Notes under the pieces: model-generated
The model's database searches: none
Seen by the model: only the letters and a program-made list of their open reading frames with translations
Told to the model about the DNA's origin: nothing
Shown: positions 1-6,446 of the stretch, piece by piece
How positions within the stretch are numbered: the first letter of the stretch is position 1
How the letters are laid out: every line of letters begins with the position of its first letter
Assembly (NCBI GenBank): GCA_005877225.1
Contig: VBPK01000102.1
Span: 1 to 11,871, forward strand
Source of the DNA: Nitrososphaerota archaeon
GTDB taxonomy: Archaea; Thermoproteota; Nitrososphaeria; Nitrososphaerales; Gagatemarchaeaceae
Reading direction: 5' to 3'
Length of the DNA stretch: 11,871 nt
Made by a program: the position numbers and the translations under genes

Positions 1-492
1 TCGGTCGTTTCCTCCGTAGGTCGATGTCGCCCCTGTTGTTGGATTGACGAAAGAACCGGCCAGCCACTCGCGAGAATGCGCAAGGACGTTTGTGTCAATA
101 CCCTTTTGCTGATTGAAATAGTCGAAACTGTTCGCGAGAATCAACTGCGAGTCGATGAGCACGAATCCATCGTGAAATCCACCTCCCCAGAACCCACCCC
201 TTACCATTCCATAACCCGCATCGTAACCCGCCTTTTTCGTGGCGACGTCTTCAGGGCTCATGAACCATTGCCTCAAGGATTCAATTCTTTTCAGATTGCC
301 CTGAACGAAGAAAGCGTAATCACTCGACGAGAAGTCAGTTGACGTCGTGAACTGTTGGCTTGTTGACGTCGTGAACTGTGATGGCCCCCGGTAGAGAAGG
401 CTTGCCGCTACGGCCGCAGCGAGAACGAAAAGAACGACTACTGCCAATAACACTAGTGAGCGACGAATCTTTGGGGGATGGCTCTCGTCCAA
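1..492 (-). CDS. single-pass membrane protein with Ser/Thr stalk, 3'-truncated, family not recognised
   Basis: The reading frame enters at position 492 and stays open to the window edge, so the C-terminus is missing (164 residues visible). The proposed start is TTG at 492-490, with GAGG nine bases before it. No ATG or GTG precedes it in frame before the upstream stop at 592-594. Residues 1-11 are basic (HPPKIRR), 12-34 form one strong membrane helix (SLVLLAVVVLFVLAAAVAAS), and 35-57 are a Ser/Thr/Gln stalk made of two near-identical 8-residue units. The rest is an exposed domain rich in Gly and aromatics (AGYDAGYGMVRGGFWGGGF). I do not recognise a family. The topology suggests an N-terminally anchored domain outside the membrane. 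It is divergent from the RHH gene at 782. The frame is well supported by its membrane helix and codon pattern; the start is less sure. Confidence 0.62.
   Translation of the reverse strand, partial: MDESHPPKIRRSLVLLAVVVLFVLAAAVAASLLYRGPSQFTTSTSQQFTTSTDFSSSDYAFFVQGNLKRIESLRQWFMSPEDVATKKAGYDAGYGMVRGGFWGGGFHDGFVLIDSQLILANSFDYFNQQKGIDTNVLAHSREWLAGSFVNPTTGATSTYGGNDR
338..379. repeat. 24-bp-period tandem duplication inside the stalk of the first gene
   Basis: The 18-bp unit GTTGACGTCGTGAACTGT occurs at 338-355 and again, unchanged, at 362-379, so the period is 24 bp. Being a multiple of three it keeps the frame, and on the minus strand it encodes two copies of QFTTST in the Ser/Thr stalk (about residues 38-53). 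It looks like a recent in-frame duplication that lengthened the stalk. Confidence 0.85.
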
Positions 493-678
493 AGGCAGTC
501 GCCTCTTGGTGGTGCAGAATGAGTTGCATCCCCGACGCGGCCAGTTCCGTAGAATGAAGAAGAATAAAGCCGCGAAGAACTGAAGCCAGGATCATACCAC
601 GTGTGCTGTGCAGAAGCTATCTCAACACCGGATATTGTCTGACTGTGGATCAAGCAGGGAACGAATTCGGAAATTCAT
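493..678. other. intergenic part of the divergent 492/782 promoter region
   Basis: No convincing gene is seen here; reading frames present are frame shadows with atypical composition. On the minus strand GCTTTATTCT (561-570) could be a weak TATA-like box for the gene starting at 492, placing its transcription start about 48 bases upstream of the TTG. That assignment is tentative. Confidence 0.35.
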
Positions 679-767
679 GCAAGGAGAGATTGATAGAGCA
701 CTGGGCAGAGATTGATAGAGTACAAAGGAAAGATTGATAGAGTACAAAGGAAGGAAGCTTTATAGAC
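679..767. repeat. 22-bp-spaced tandem repeats upstream of the first RHH gene, candidate operators
   Basis: AGATTGATAGAG occurs three times without change, at 687-698, 709-720 and 731-742, exactly 22 bp apart, which is about two helical turns. Between copies two and three the whole 22-bp unit (the 12-mer followed by TACAAAGGAA) is identical, at 709-730 and 731-752. A degenerate fourth copy, AGCTTTATAGAC at 756-767, overlaps the TATA-like box. The array sits directly upstream of the RHH gene starting at 782. RHH proteins often bind tandem sites as stacked dimers, so an autoregulatory operator is a natural reading, but binding is inferred. Confidence 0.85.
755..764 (+). promoter_or_regulatory. 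TATA-like box for the RHH/phosphodiesterase pair
   Basis: AAGCTTTATA, preceded by purine-rich GGAAGG that could serve as a BRE, is centred about 22 bases before the ATG at 782. The short distance and the lack of a clear Shine-Dalgarno motif suggest a leaderless or nearly leaderless transcript. Confidence 0.5.
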
Positions 768-781
768 GTAAAGTGGATTGA

Positions 782-1072
782 ATGATTAGTTTCGCTTTGG
801 GTTTGCCCAATGAGCTAACAAAACAGAGCAGCAAACCTCGGGAGGAGAGCGTCACACTTAGCTTCCCGAAGCCTCTTGCTGAACGAATCCAAAAGCGGCT
901 CCCAAAGACCGAATTCGCGCTGGTTGACGAATATGTCGCTTACGTTATGGAGCAAATCCTCAACGAACTTGAAACCGAACCCGTAGCAGCGAAAGAAGCC
1001 ACGGAGAATGTCTTTTCGAAGGAGGACATGGAAACCGTCGAGCAGCGGCTGAGGGATTTGGGCTATCTGTAG
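782..1072 (+). CDS. small ribbon-helix-helix-like protein with C-terminal LGY motif (copy 1)
   Basis: 96 residues. Residues 22-62 fit a ribbon-helix-helix (CopG/MetJ-type) fold: a strand ESVTLSFP with alternating polarity, helix A (PLAERIQKRL), a turn, and helix B (LVDEYVAYVMEQILNELE). A charged linker leads to a C-terminal helix SKEDMETVEQRLRDLGYL. It aligns over most of its length with the 72-residue protein at 9006-9224, including V-S/T-L, the D-Y-V-x-Y-V of helix B and the final R-L-(R/K)-x-LGY. It has an extra N-terminal segment of about 20 residues. The ATG at 782 is the only suitable start before the strand. The gene is 73 bases upstream of a phosphodiesterase gene on the same strand. 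DNA binding is expected of the fold, and the tandem repeats just upstream are the obvious target. An alternative is a partner protein that contacts the phosphodiesterase through the LGY tail. Confidence 0.78.
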   Translation: MISFALGLPNELTKQSSKPREESVTLSFPKPLAERIQKRLPKTEFALVDEYVAYVMEQILNELETEPVAAKEATENVFSKEDMETVEQRLRDLGYL

Positions 1073-1145
1073 GCAACGCATATTTGGGCAATTTCCAAAG
1101 TTAACGCCGTGATTCGAGGTAGGGTAAGCGGTAAAGTGATCTTGA

Positions 1146-2789
1146 TTGGGTAAGGTAGTTGTTGTAGGGCTCGACGGGGCGACATTTGACGTAATCCGTC
1201 CGATGTTCGAGCAAGGCAGAATGAAGAATTTTAAGGAACTCGCAGATAAAGGCAGCTCGGGCACTCTTACCTCGACGATTCTTCCTCTATCGGCGACCGC
1301 TTGGACTTCATTCGCCACTGGCGTAAACCCAGGGAAGCACAGCATCTACGATTTTTCCAGGCGAGTTAAGAGTTCCTACCAGCACGTCCCAACCACATCC
1401 GTAGACAGCGGAGCGAGGACGGTGTGGAGATACGCGTCTGATGCCCACAAGAAATGCTGCATCGTAAACGTCCCTCTAACATATCCTCCCGAGCGCGTCA
1501 ACGGAATAATGATCTCCGGCTTTCCCTACCCAGAAACCAAGAGGGACTTCGCCTACCCGAGGGAGGTGCTCGCCGACATTAAGAATGACTTGGGAATCAC
1601 CCACCTTCACAAACCGAGTCCCCACTTCCTAAGGGCGGGAGACGAAAGAAAACTCGTCGACCAGTTGTTCGAGATAACTTCGAAGCAGACAGAAGTCGTC
1701 AAGTACCTTCTCAGGAGAGAATCATGGGACCTCTTTGTTACAGTCTTTGACGCCACAGACGTAATAAGCCACTTCTTCTGGCGATACATAGATCCGAAGA
1801 ATCCAAAATACGACGAGAAAAAGGCACGGGAATTTGGGCCGCTCTTCTATGACGTCTACGAATCTGTAGACCGAGCATACGGGGATATCAGGAGAAGCCT
1901 CTCCGAAGCCGAAGATAACATCTTCGTCATTTCTGACCACGGATTCGGACCCGTCTACTATGCAGTCTACATGAACAACTGGCTGATAAAGAACAACTAT
2001 CTCAAATTGAAGCGTTCCCTTGGGACAAGATTACGCAGGCAATTCTTCAGAATCGGCATAACAACTGATTTCTTGTTCAGGACTGCCAAGAAACTGCGCC
2101 TCGTCGGCACGGGAACCTTCGCGTACTCGACGAAGTCTCTGAGTCTGCAGATGGCGAAGAAATTCTCGCTCACTCTCGACGATGTGGACTGGAAAGAGAC
2201 GGAAGTCTACTCTTACGGAAACTACGGGCAGTTCTTCCTGAACGTTAGGGGAAGGGAACCCGATGGAAGAGTCGAATCGGGTAATCAGTACAGACGCTTA
2301 GTATCAGAGTTGATCATGAAACTGCAGCAACTCAAGGATCCGAAGACAGGCCGTCAGCTTTTTGACTTGATCTTCACGAAAGATCAGATATATTTTGGTC
2401 CTTTCGTTGAGCTGGCTCCAGACATCGTCTTCTTCGATAGCACGATGACCTATCGAGCACACAGGCTGTTCGAGTTCGGCAGCAGGAACATGATCGCTCC
2501 CGACCCTATCTATTCGGGCAGCCACAGGATGGACGGTATCTTGATTGCCGGCGGGCCGGACGTCGCACACAGGGAGGGTGTCCGTGCCAAGCTTATTGAT
2601 ATCGCACCCACAATTTCTCATCTGTTGGGTCTCCCTGTGTCGACCGAGATGGACGGGAGAGTAATGCTCGACATACTTGCTCCGGAAAGCAGGTTCCTGA
2701 GGAGTGAGGTGAGATATACCCCCGGTGCGATTTCAGACGATATCAGAGGCGCGGCTCGCAAGTTGCTGGCCCTCGGGAAGAAGGTCTAA
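1146..2789 (+). CDS. alkaline-phosphatase-superfamily type I phosphodiesterase/nucleotide pyrophosphatase-like protein (copy 1)
   Basis: 547 residues. The start is TTG at 1146; an in-frame TGA directly before it rules out a longer form. The two-metal site of the AP superfamily can be read in order: D10 (VVGLD), nucleophile candidate S49 in LPLSATAW followed by TGVNPG, D205 and H209 (DVISHFFW), D264-H265 (SDHGFG) and H460 (YSGSH). The C-terminal LIDIAPTISHLLGLP...MDGR is typical of the family. Between the DHG motif and the last histidine is a basic cap segment (about 281-345) that is some 40-50 residues longer than in the paralogue at 6447-7847. No signal peptide or membrane helix is evident, so a cytoplasmic location is likely. 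The substrate cannot be read: phosphodiester, pyrophosphate or sulfate ester hydrolysis and group transfer are all known in the superfamily. It follows the RHH-LGY gene and its 3' end overlaps the convergent gene at 2733-3443 by 57 bases. Confidence 0.88.
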   Translation: MGKVVVVGLDGATFDVIRPMFEQGRMKNFKELADKGSSGTLTSTILPLSATAWTSFATGVNPGKHSIYDFSRRVKSSYQHVPTTSVDSGARTVWRYASDAHKKCCIVNVPLTYPPERVNGIMISGFPYPETKRDFAYPREVLADIKNDLGITHLHKPSPHFLRAGDERKLVDQLFEITSKQTEVVKYLLRRESWDLFVTVFDATDVISHFFWRYIDPKNPKYDEKKAREFGPLFYDVYESVDRAYGDIRRSLSEAEDNIFVISDHGFGPVYYAVYMNNWLIKNNYLKLKRSLGTRLRRQFFRIGITTDFLFRTAKKLRLVGTGTFAYSTKSLSLQMAKKFSLTLDDVDWKETEVYSYGNYGQFFLNVRGREPDGRVESGNQYRRLVSELIMKLQQLKDPKTGRQLFDLIFTKDQIYFGPFVELAPDIVFFDSTMTYRAHRLFEFGSRNMIAPDPIYSGSHRMDGILIAGGPDVAHREGVRAKLIDIAPTISHLLGLPVSTEMDGRVMLDILAPESRFLRSEVRYTPGAISDDIRGAARKLLALGKKV

Positions 2790-3443
2790 CAACCAGGGAA
2801 AAGACCTGGGTTCGCGGGCTGGTTGCAGATGCGCCGCTGTGACCTGCGGCCGGCCTCCAAGATAGAGATGTGTAGGCGGCCCACTGATTCTCTTGAGAAG
2901 CGTCGTCGCAATTTTCCATGGATTCCAAACGAGTACGAACAAGGAAGCTCCGAAGGCGCCTATCAAAACGAGCCCATGGAGCCGCAAAGGGAAGTATACC
3001 TGGGTGAAGGGGATTGTCTCCAAACGGTCTGCAAACACCGTCACATAGCCGCTCAAGGAATTCCCGGTCACCCCACTGTTGCGAACCTGGATCGTCAGGG
3101 AGCCGCTCGTAACCATCGGAAGCGCCCCTGAGAATTTCGTCCCTGTGGCGGCATACAGTAGTGCAGAGGTGTTACCCACAGTTTTGAGCGAAATTGACAC
3201 AGTTATCGGAGCTTTCGAAGCCAAGGACATTTCCAGCCAGAAGTCTTTGCTCACGGCACAGACGCGGGAGATGGACTGCCCGATGGCTAGCGCGGTGGCG
3301 ACGTTGTTAGTACACTCCGGTGTGTTGGCATGGACTTCTCTAGCCGTTACTTTCTTGCTTGGGAATAACGCGAACGCTATCCCCAAAGAAATCATAGCAA
3401 CGGAAACAACAGACAGAGCTATCCTCAGATTTCTAGACGACAT
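2733..3443 (-). CDS. two-TM membrane protein with exposed beta-rich domain, family not recognised
   Basis: 236 residues from the ATG at 3443. Residues 6-27 are a hydrophobic helix (LRIALSVVSVAMISLGIAFALF). About 30-150 form a beta-rich region with two cysteines (C44, C62) that could form a disulfide, and repeated S/T-G-N patterns (ITVSISLKTVGNTSALLY, SGSLTIQVRNSGVTGNSLSGYVTV). 152-173 is a second helix (PLRLHGLVLIGAFGASLFVLVW), then a cytoplasmic tail of about 60 residues. A TTG at 3503 in the same frame would add 20 residues, but the TATA-like box at 3478-3485 would then be inside the gene, so I prefer 3443. The tail overlaps the 3' end of the convergent phosphodiesterase gene. No function is recognised. 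Confidence 0.7.
   Translation of the reverse strand: MSSRNLRIALSVVSVAMISLGIAFALFPSKKVTAREVHANTPECTNNVATALAIGQSISRVCAVSKDFWLEMSLASKAPITVSISLKTVGNTSALLYAATGTKFSGALPMVTSGSLTIQVRNSGVTGNSLSGYVTVFADRLETIPFTQVYFPLRLHGLVLIGAFGASLFVLVWNPWKIATTLLKRISGPPTHLYLGGRPQVTAAHLQPAREPRSFPWLLDLLPEGQQLASRASDIV
2791..2812. other. short stem-loop directly after the phosphodiesterase stop
   Basis: AACCAGG, loop GAAAAGA, CCTGGGTT forms a 7-bp stem with one bulged G, beginning two bases after the stop codon. No T-tract follows, so it is not a standard terminator. On the minus strand the same bases are coding in the convergent gene. Confidence 0.35.
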
Positions 3444-3477
3444 CGAGGGAACGCCTTCGAGGGTTCTCGATGGACAG

Positions 3478-3485
3478 TATAACCT
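3478..3485 (-). promoter_or_regulatory. TATA-like box for the two-TM protein gene
   Basis: On the minus strand GAAAGGTTATACT includes a purine-rich BRE-like part and TTATAC. Its centre near 3481 puts the transcription start near 3455, about a dozen bases before the ATG at 3443. This supports the shorter start. Confidence 0.45.
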
Positions 3486-3503
3486 TTCGATGCTCGTCCG
3501 CAA

Positions 3504-3641
3504 GGGACGGAATCGCTCTTCCGATGAACGAGCAGCGAGTGACCTCGACTGTCAATTCTCTGTAGGTACCTGGGCGATTTTGTGAACTCACAATTTTTGT
3601 TCTTCAAGAGACAAAAGACAACCTCAAGGTATGGTCTGCTC
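3504..3641. other. short intergenic region with a perfect dyad
   Basis: TTGTGA-AC-TCACAA at 3580-3593 is a 14-bp dyad. On the minus strand the stretch 3600-3625 is T-rich (TTGTCTTTTGTCTCTTG) and may help end transcription of the upstream surface-protein gene. Neither function is certain. Confidence 0.35.
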
Positions 3642-3812
3642 TCACTTCTTTCGGATCCAGAGAATCATAAGAAATGCCGAAACCGCTAGAAATATCGTCG
3701 TTCCCGCGAAGAACAGCGTATCCCTCGCCCCACTCGGCGGTTGCTCGGCTGTCGTCGCGATCGTTGATTTTGCCGTGCTCGTACTGATTTCCGAGGTTGA
3801 GGTGAAGCTGGC
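3642..3812 (-). pseudogene. displaced C-terminal stalk and membrane anchor of the beta-propeller surface protein
   Basis: In a different frame from the main propeller reading frame, 3812 to 3642 encodes 56 residues followed by TGA. They comprise a Ser/Thr-rich stalk (FTSTSEISTSTAKSTIATTAE), PPSGARDT, a hydrophobic helix (LFFAGTTIFLAVSAFLMILW) and IRKK at the end. This is a textbook C-terminal anchor of an archaeal surface protein, and it has no start of its own; a TAG (3813-3815) lies directly before it. In the main frame the same bases give an Arg/Gln/Pro-rich tail that looks non-biological. One missing base near 3810-3820 would join the two. It could be a real mutation or a sequencing or assembly error. 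Confidence 0.8.
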
Positions 3813-5731
3813 CTAGTCTTATCGGGAGTCACTCCCAGCCACCCGGCGAAAACGTAGGGCGGATTGGACTGCGCGTAAAGCACCACGTCGCTGCCGTAGG
3901 CAACGGGAATAGTCGATGAAGTGGAAGGCAGCACAGTTAAGGGCGGTGGGGGAGTCAGAAACAAGACGGAGCCGCCACTTCCAGAGGAAATGGTAATCTC
4001 GGGGTCGAAGGTGGCAGTTACCGTGCCGCTTCCGTTTATTAGCAAAGTGGCGCGAGAGGTCGAAGCGCTGTCGAGTCTGAGCGAATTGGATCCTGTGCTC
4101 CAGTAGGCGAATGCGAATCCCGGTCTTGGCATGGCACTTATCGCCACCTTCTGCAAAAGGAAGAACCACCCAGTGGGAGGGGTTGTACTACCGCCACCGC
4201 TCGGAAATACTCTGAATTCAACGAGATACTGCTTGACAAAAGAAATTACCAGACTGGTTGACTGCGGAACGGCCAAAGATCCGCTCCCGTTGCGAGGGAT
4301 AATACGCACCGTCGAGAGCGATGTAGAAATAGTCGGCGCAATCCAGTTATGAGTTCCATTGGCTATCGTGAAGCTAACGGAACTCGAGTTCGAGACGAAG
4401 TTCTTTCCGTCAAGTTTGACTGACCACGAAGCGTTTGGAAGCATGCCAGTTTGCGAGACTCTGAACAGAGATTCGGAAGGAGACCTGCCGAGAGAGTAAA
4501 GGTGGCCCTCTGTGCCGTTCACAGGGCAGAAAGAACACGCAGTGGCGAAGTAGATTGTGCCGTTCGCGAGGGCCGGCTGACTTTCGATGCCCTCTCCGAC
4601 CTGGGGGATTCGATAGCGCCACAAGAATGTCCCATCCGGGCTCAGCGCCAGCAAATATGATGAGCCGAGAGAAGCTCCCTCTCCGAGATAGATGACCCCA
4701 TTTGAGTCAACCGCTATCCCACTTACTGCTCCAAAGGGGAGACAGGAAGTGCTGAACGGGCTGTAGTAGCAATTCTGGACCCACTTTAGGGTGCCGTCCG
4801 GTGCGATTGCAACCACTTTGGCGCCTGCCGCATAGATTGTGCCGTCTGCGCCGATTGCCACCGGAGCGTTCATCCTCCGCGGATTGATGTTCTTCCAACG
4901 AAGAGATCCATCAGAGTTGAGCGCGTAGACCGTTCCGTTTGCGCTTGCCGCGTAAACGACACCGGTCGATCCTACTGCCGGGCTGAGATGTACCGGATTT
5001 GCGGCACCGGTTGAAAAGGTCCAGTCCACAATTCCTCGGGAATTAATCGCGGAAACCAGACCTTTCAAATCATTACCCGCGGCGCCGCCGCAATATAGAG
5101 TTCCCGCGGGCCCGACAGCCACAGGGGAAGCTTGACATGTTGCATTCGCAGCCCAGGTTACGTTGCCTGAGGGTGTTATCGAGTACACAGTTCCAGTGTT
5201 TACGGAATAGATCTGACCGTTCGGTCCCACCGTTAGAGCCGCTCCGCTGTTCTGTGCCGTCTGGAGGTTCCATTTGAGTACGCCTGCCGCAGTGAACGCT
5301 AAGATGCGATGAACAGTGGGCACGTAGATTGTTCCGTCGAGCCCGATCGCCGGCGTGTAGCCAACCTCTCCCAGTTTTCTTGACCACTTTAATGACCCGT
5401 CAGGGTTGAGCGCATAGAGATGGCGATCACTTGCAACGACGTAGATGGTCCCTGATGAAGCAACTACGGGCGAAGATTGGTATGCCGAGGGAACCCCGAA
5501 AACCCATCTAGTCAGGTTTGTGGTTGGTCCCGGATACGCTGAGCTCGACGTATGCCCGGCGTCGTGCTGAAGCATTGGCCATCCTGACGTAGGTAGAGTG
5601 CTCGCCCAAAGACTTGGATTGGCCTCTCCGGTAAATGTAAGAAGAGTGGCGAAGATTATCAAGGAGATTAACACCCCCTTCCTGGATCCTTGAGCTTCCC
5701 AAGTGCCATTCATTCCGGCTACGAGTCGCAT
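3686..5731 (-). CDS. exported PQQ-type beta-propeller surface protein, frameshifted near its C-terminus
   Basis: 681 residues in the uninterrupted frame. The start is ATG at 5731; a second ATG lies six codons on. Residues 18-34 are a signal or anchor helix (KGVLISLIIFATLLTFTG). Residues 50-415 are a propeller with repeated blades of the form DGTIYV...LYALNPDGSLKW. They are followed by a beta domain (420-500), then two Gly-rich beta repeats resembling the divergent InlB B-repeat, VFPSGGGSTTPPTGW to TVTATF (505-575) and ITISSGSGGSVLF to VFAGW (579-631). Many N-x-S/T sequons suggest glycosylation. After about residue 640 the frame turns Arg/Pro-rich and loses resemblance to anything, while a stalk plus membrane anchor appears in another frame ending at 3642. 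The intact gene is therefore probably 3642-5731. Such propellers usually bind proteins or glycans; PQQ or enzymatic activity cannot be claimed. Transcription runs toward the two-TM protein gene. Confidence 0.85.
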   Translation of the reverse strand: MRLVAGMNGTWEAQGSRKGVLISLIIFATLLTFTGEANPSLWASTLPTSGWPMLQHDAGHTSSSAYPGPTTNLTRWVFGVPSAYQSSPVVASSGTIYVVASDRHLYALNPDGSLKWSRKLGEVGYTPAIGLDGTIYVPTVHRILAFTAAGVLKWNLQTAQNSGAALTVGPNGQIYSVNTGTVYSITPSGNVTWAANATCQASPVAVGPAGTLYCGGAAGNDLKGLVSAINSRGIVDWTFSTGAANPVHLSPAVGSTGVVYAASANGTVYALNSDGSLRWKNINPRRMNAPVAIGADGTIYAAGAKVVAIAPDGTLKWVQNCYYSPFSTSCLPFGAVSGIAVDSNGVIYLGEGASLGSSYLLALSPDGTFLWRYRIPQVGEGIESQPALANGTIYFATACSFCPVNGTEGHLYSLGRSPSESLFRVSQTGMLPNASWSVKLDGKNFVSNSSSVSFTIANGTHNWIAPTISTSLSTVRIIPRNGSGSLAVPQSTSLVISFVKQYLVEFRVFPSGGGSTTPPTGWFFLLQKVAISAMPRPGFAFAYWSTGSNSLRLDSASTSRATLLINGSGTVTATFDPEITISSGSGGSVLFLTPPPPLTVLPSTSSTIPVAYGSDVVLYAQSNPPYVFAGWLGVTPDKTRPASPQPRKSVRARQNQRSRRQPSNRRVGRGIRCSSRERRYF

Positions 5732-5900
5732 CTCAACCCTTCGACCTTTCCCCGCACGATGTTAAACGTACCGAAATAAATCTCAGGTGGGAGGCTCGGT
5801 CGGCATGCGGGGATCCGTTAACTTACCGATTTGAGTTGATGCTCTAGCTTCTCTGTTCAACGCCCGATAGGCACTTGGCGTAGCCGTCGCCGCGGTCGCC
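5732..5900. promoter_or_regulatory. intergenic region with promoter of the propeller gene
   Basis: On the minus strand GAGATTTATTTCGG (TTTATTTC at 5773-5780) is a TATA-like box. It predicts a transcription start near 5751, about 20 bases before the ATG at 5731. No T-tract terminator for the upstream cysC gene is evident. Confidence 0.45.
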
Positions 5901-6431
5901 CTATCGCAGACGTCCCAGAACGGCGAGCCTCGTGAGGACTACTCGAGCGCTATCTTCGGGCGTCGACGTTTCTGTCTCGATGACGACTTCCGGTGATGTG
6001 GGCTCCTCGTACGGGTCTTGCATGCCCGTCATGTTTCCAATCTTTCCCGCGCTCGCCTTCTTGTAGAGGCCCTTTGGGTCTCTTCGCATGCACGTCTCCA
6101 AAGAACATTTGACGTACACCTCGACGAAGTTTCCTATTGTCGAGCGAGCGTAATCCCTACTAGACCGATAGGGAGAGACGAAGGAAGCCAGTACTATTAT
6201 GCCATTCCGTGACAGAAGCTCACATACGTGCGCAACCCTTCTGAGGTGTCTTTCTCTGTCTTCCCTCGAGAAACCCTCGTTCGGACTCAGCCAGGTCCTC
6301 ACCTCGTCTCCGTCAAGGAGCTCAACTTTGGCGCCCCTGCCTCGAAGCGTGGCCTGAATTATGCTCGCAATTGTGGTCTTCCCCGCCCCCGGCAGACCAG
6401 TGAACCACACGACGAAACCATCATCTGTCAC
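5901..6431 (-). CDS. cysC: adenylylsulfate (APS) kinase
   Basis: 176 residues, the usual length of a stand-alone APS kinase. It phosphorylates the 3'-OH of adenylylsulfate with ATP to make PAPS, in the cytoplasm. Visible motifs: P-loop GLPGAGKTT (12-20), LDGD (39-42), the region around S86 (ASFVSPYRSSRDYAR) that matches the conserved Ser-Pro-Tyr/His-Arg of the family, DPKGLYKKA (118-126) and the lid segment TGMQDPYEEP (135-144). The start is GTG at 6431 with a strong Shine-Dalgarno GGAGG at 6441-6445, which is next to the stop of the upstream phosphodiesterase gene (15 bases between genes). It is the last gene of the operon. With sat two genes upstream it completes PAPS synthesis. Confidence 0.97.
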   Translation of the reverse strand: MTDDGFVVWFTGLPGAGKTTIASIIQATLRGRGAKVELLDGDEVRTWLSPNEGFSREDRERHLRRVAHVCELLSRNGIIVLASFVSPYRSSRDYARSTIGNFVEVYVKCSLETCMRRDPKGLYKKASAGKIGNMTGMQDPYEEPTSPEVVIETETSTPEDSARVVLTRLAVLGRLR

Positions 6432-6446
6432 ACCAGATCTCCTCCT

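Noticed and set aside
815..1345. 176-codon open frame on the minus strand
   Set aside because: It is antisense to the RHH gene and the start of the phosphodiesterase, has no recognisable domain, and its composition mirrors the real genes opposite.
782..2789. RHH plus phosphodiesterase as a classical toxin-antitoxin pair
   Set aside because: The gap, the large enzyme size and the sat-cysC setting of the second copy do not fit known toxin-antitoxin families. The partner/regulator reading is kept instead.
3580..3593. TTGTGA-AC-TCACAA dyad as a CRP-type operator
   Set aside because: CRP sites have a 6-base spacer, here it is 2; the host is an archaeon, and the site is about 100 bases from the nearest TATA-like box. 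Kept only as a dyad.
3800..3830. Programmed ribosomal frameshift joining propeller and anchor
   Set aside because: No slippery heptamer or strong downstream structure is visible around the shift; a mutation or assembly error is simpler.
3686..5731. PQQ-dependent dehydrogenase
   Set aside because: The blades are PQQ-like repeats only; no catalytic Asp/Glu with calcium site or vicinal cysteines were seen, and the domain order is that of a binding surface protein.
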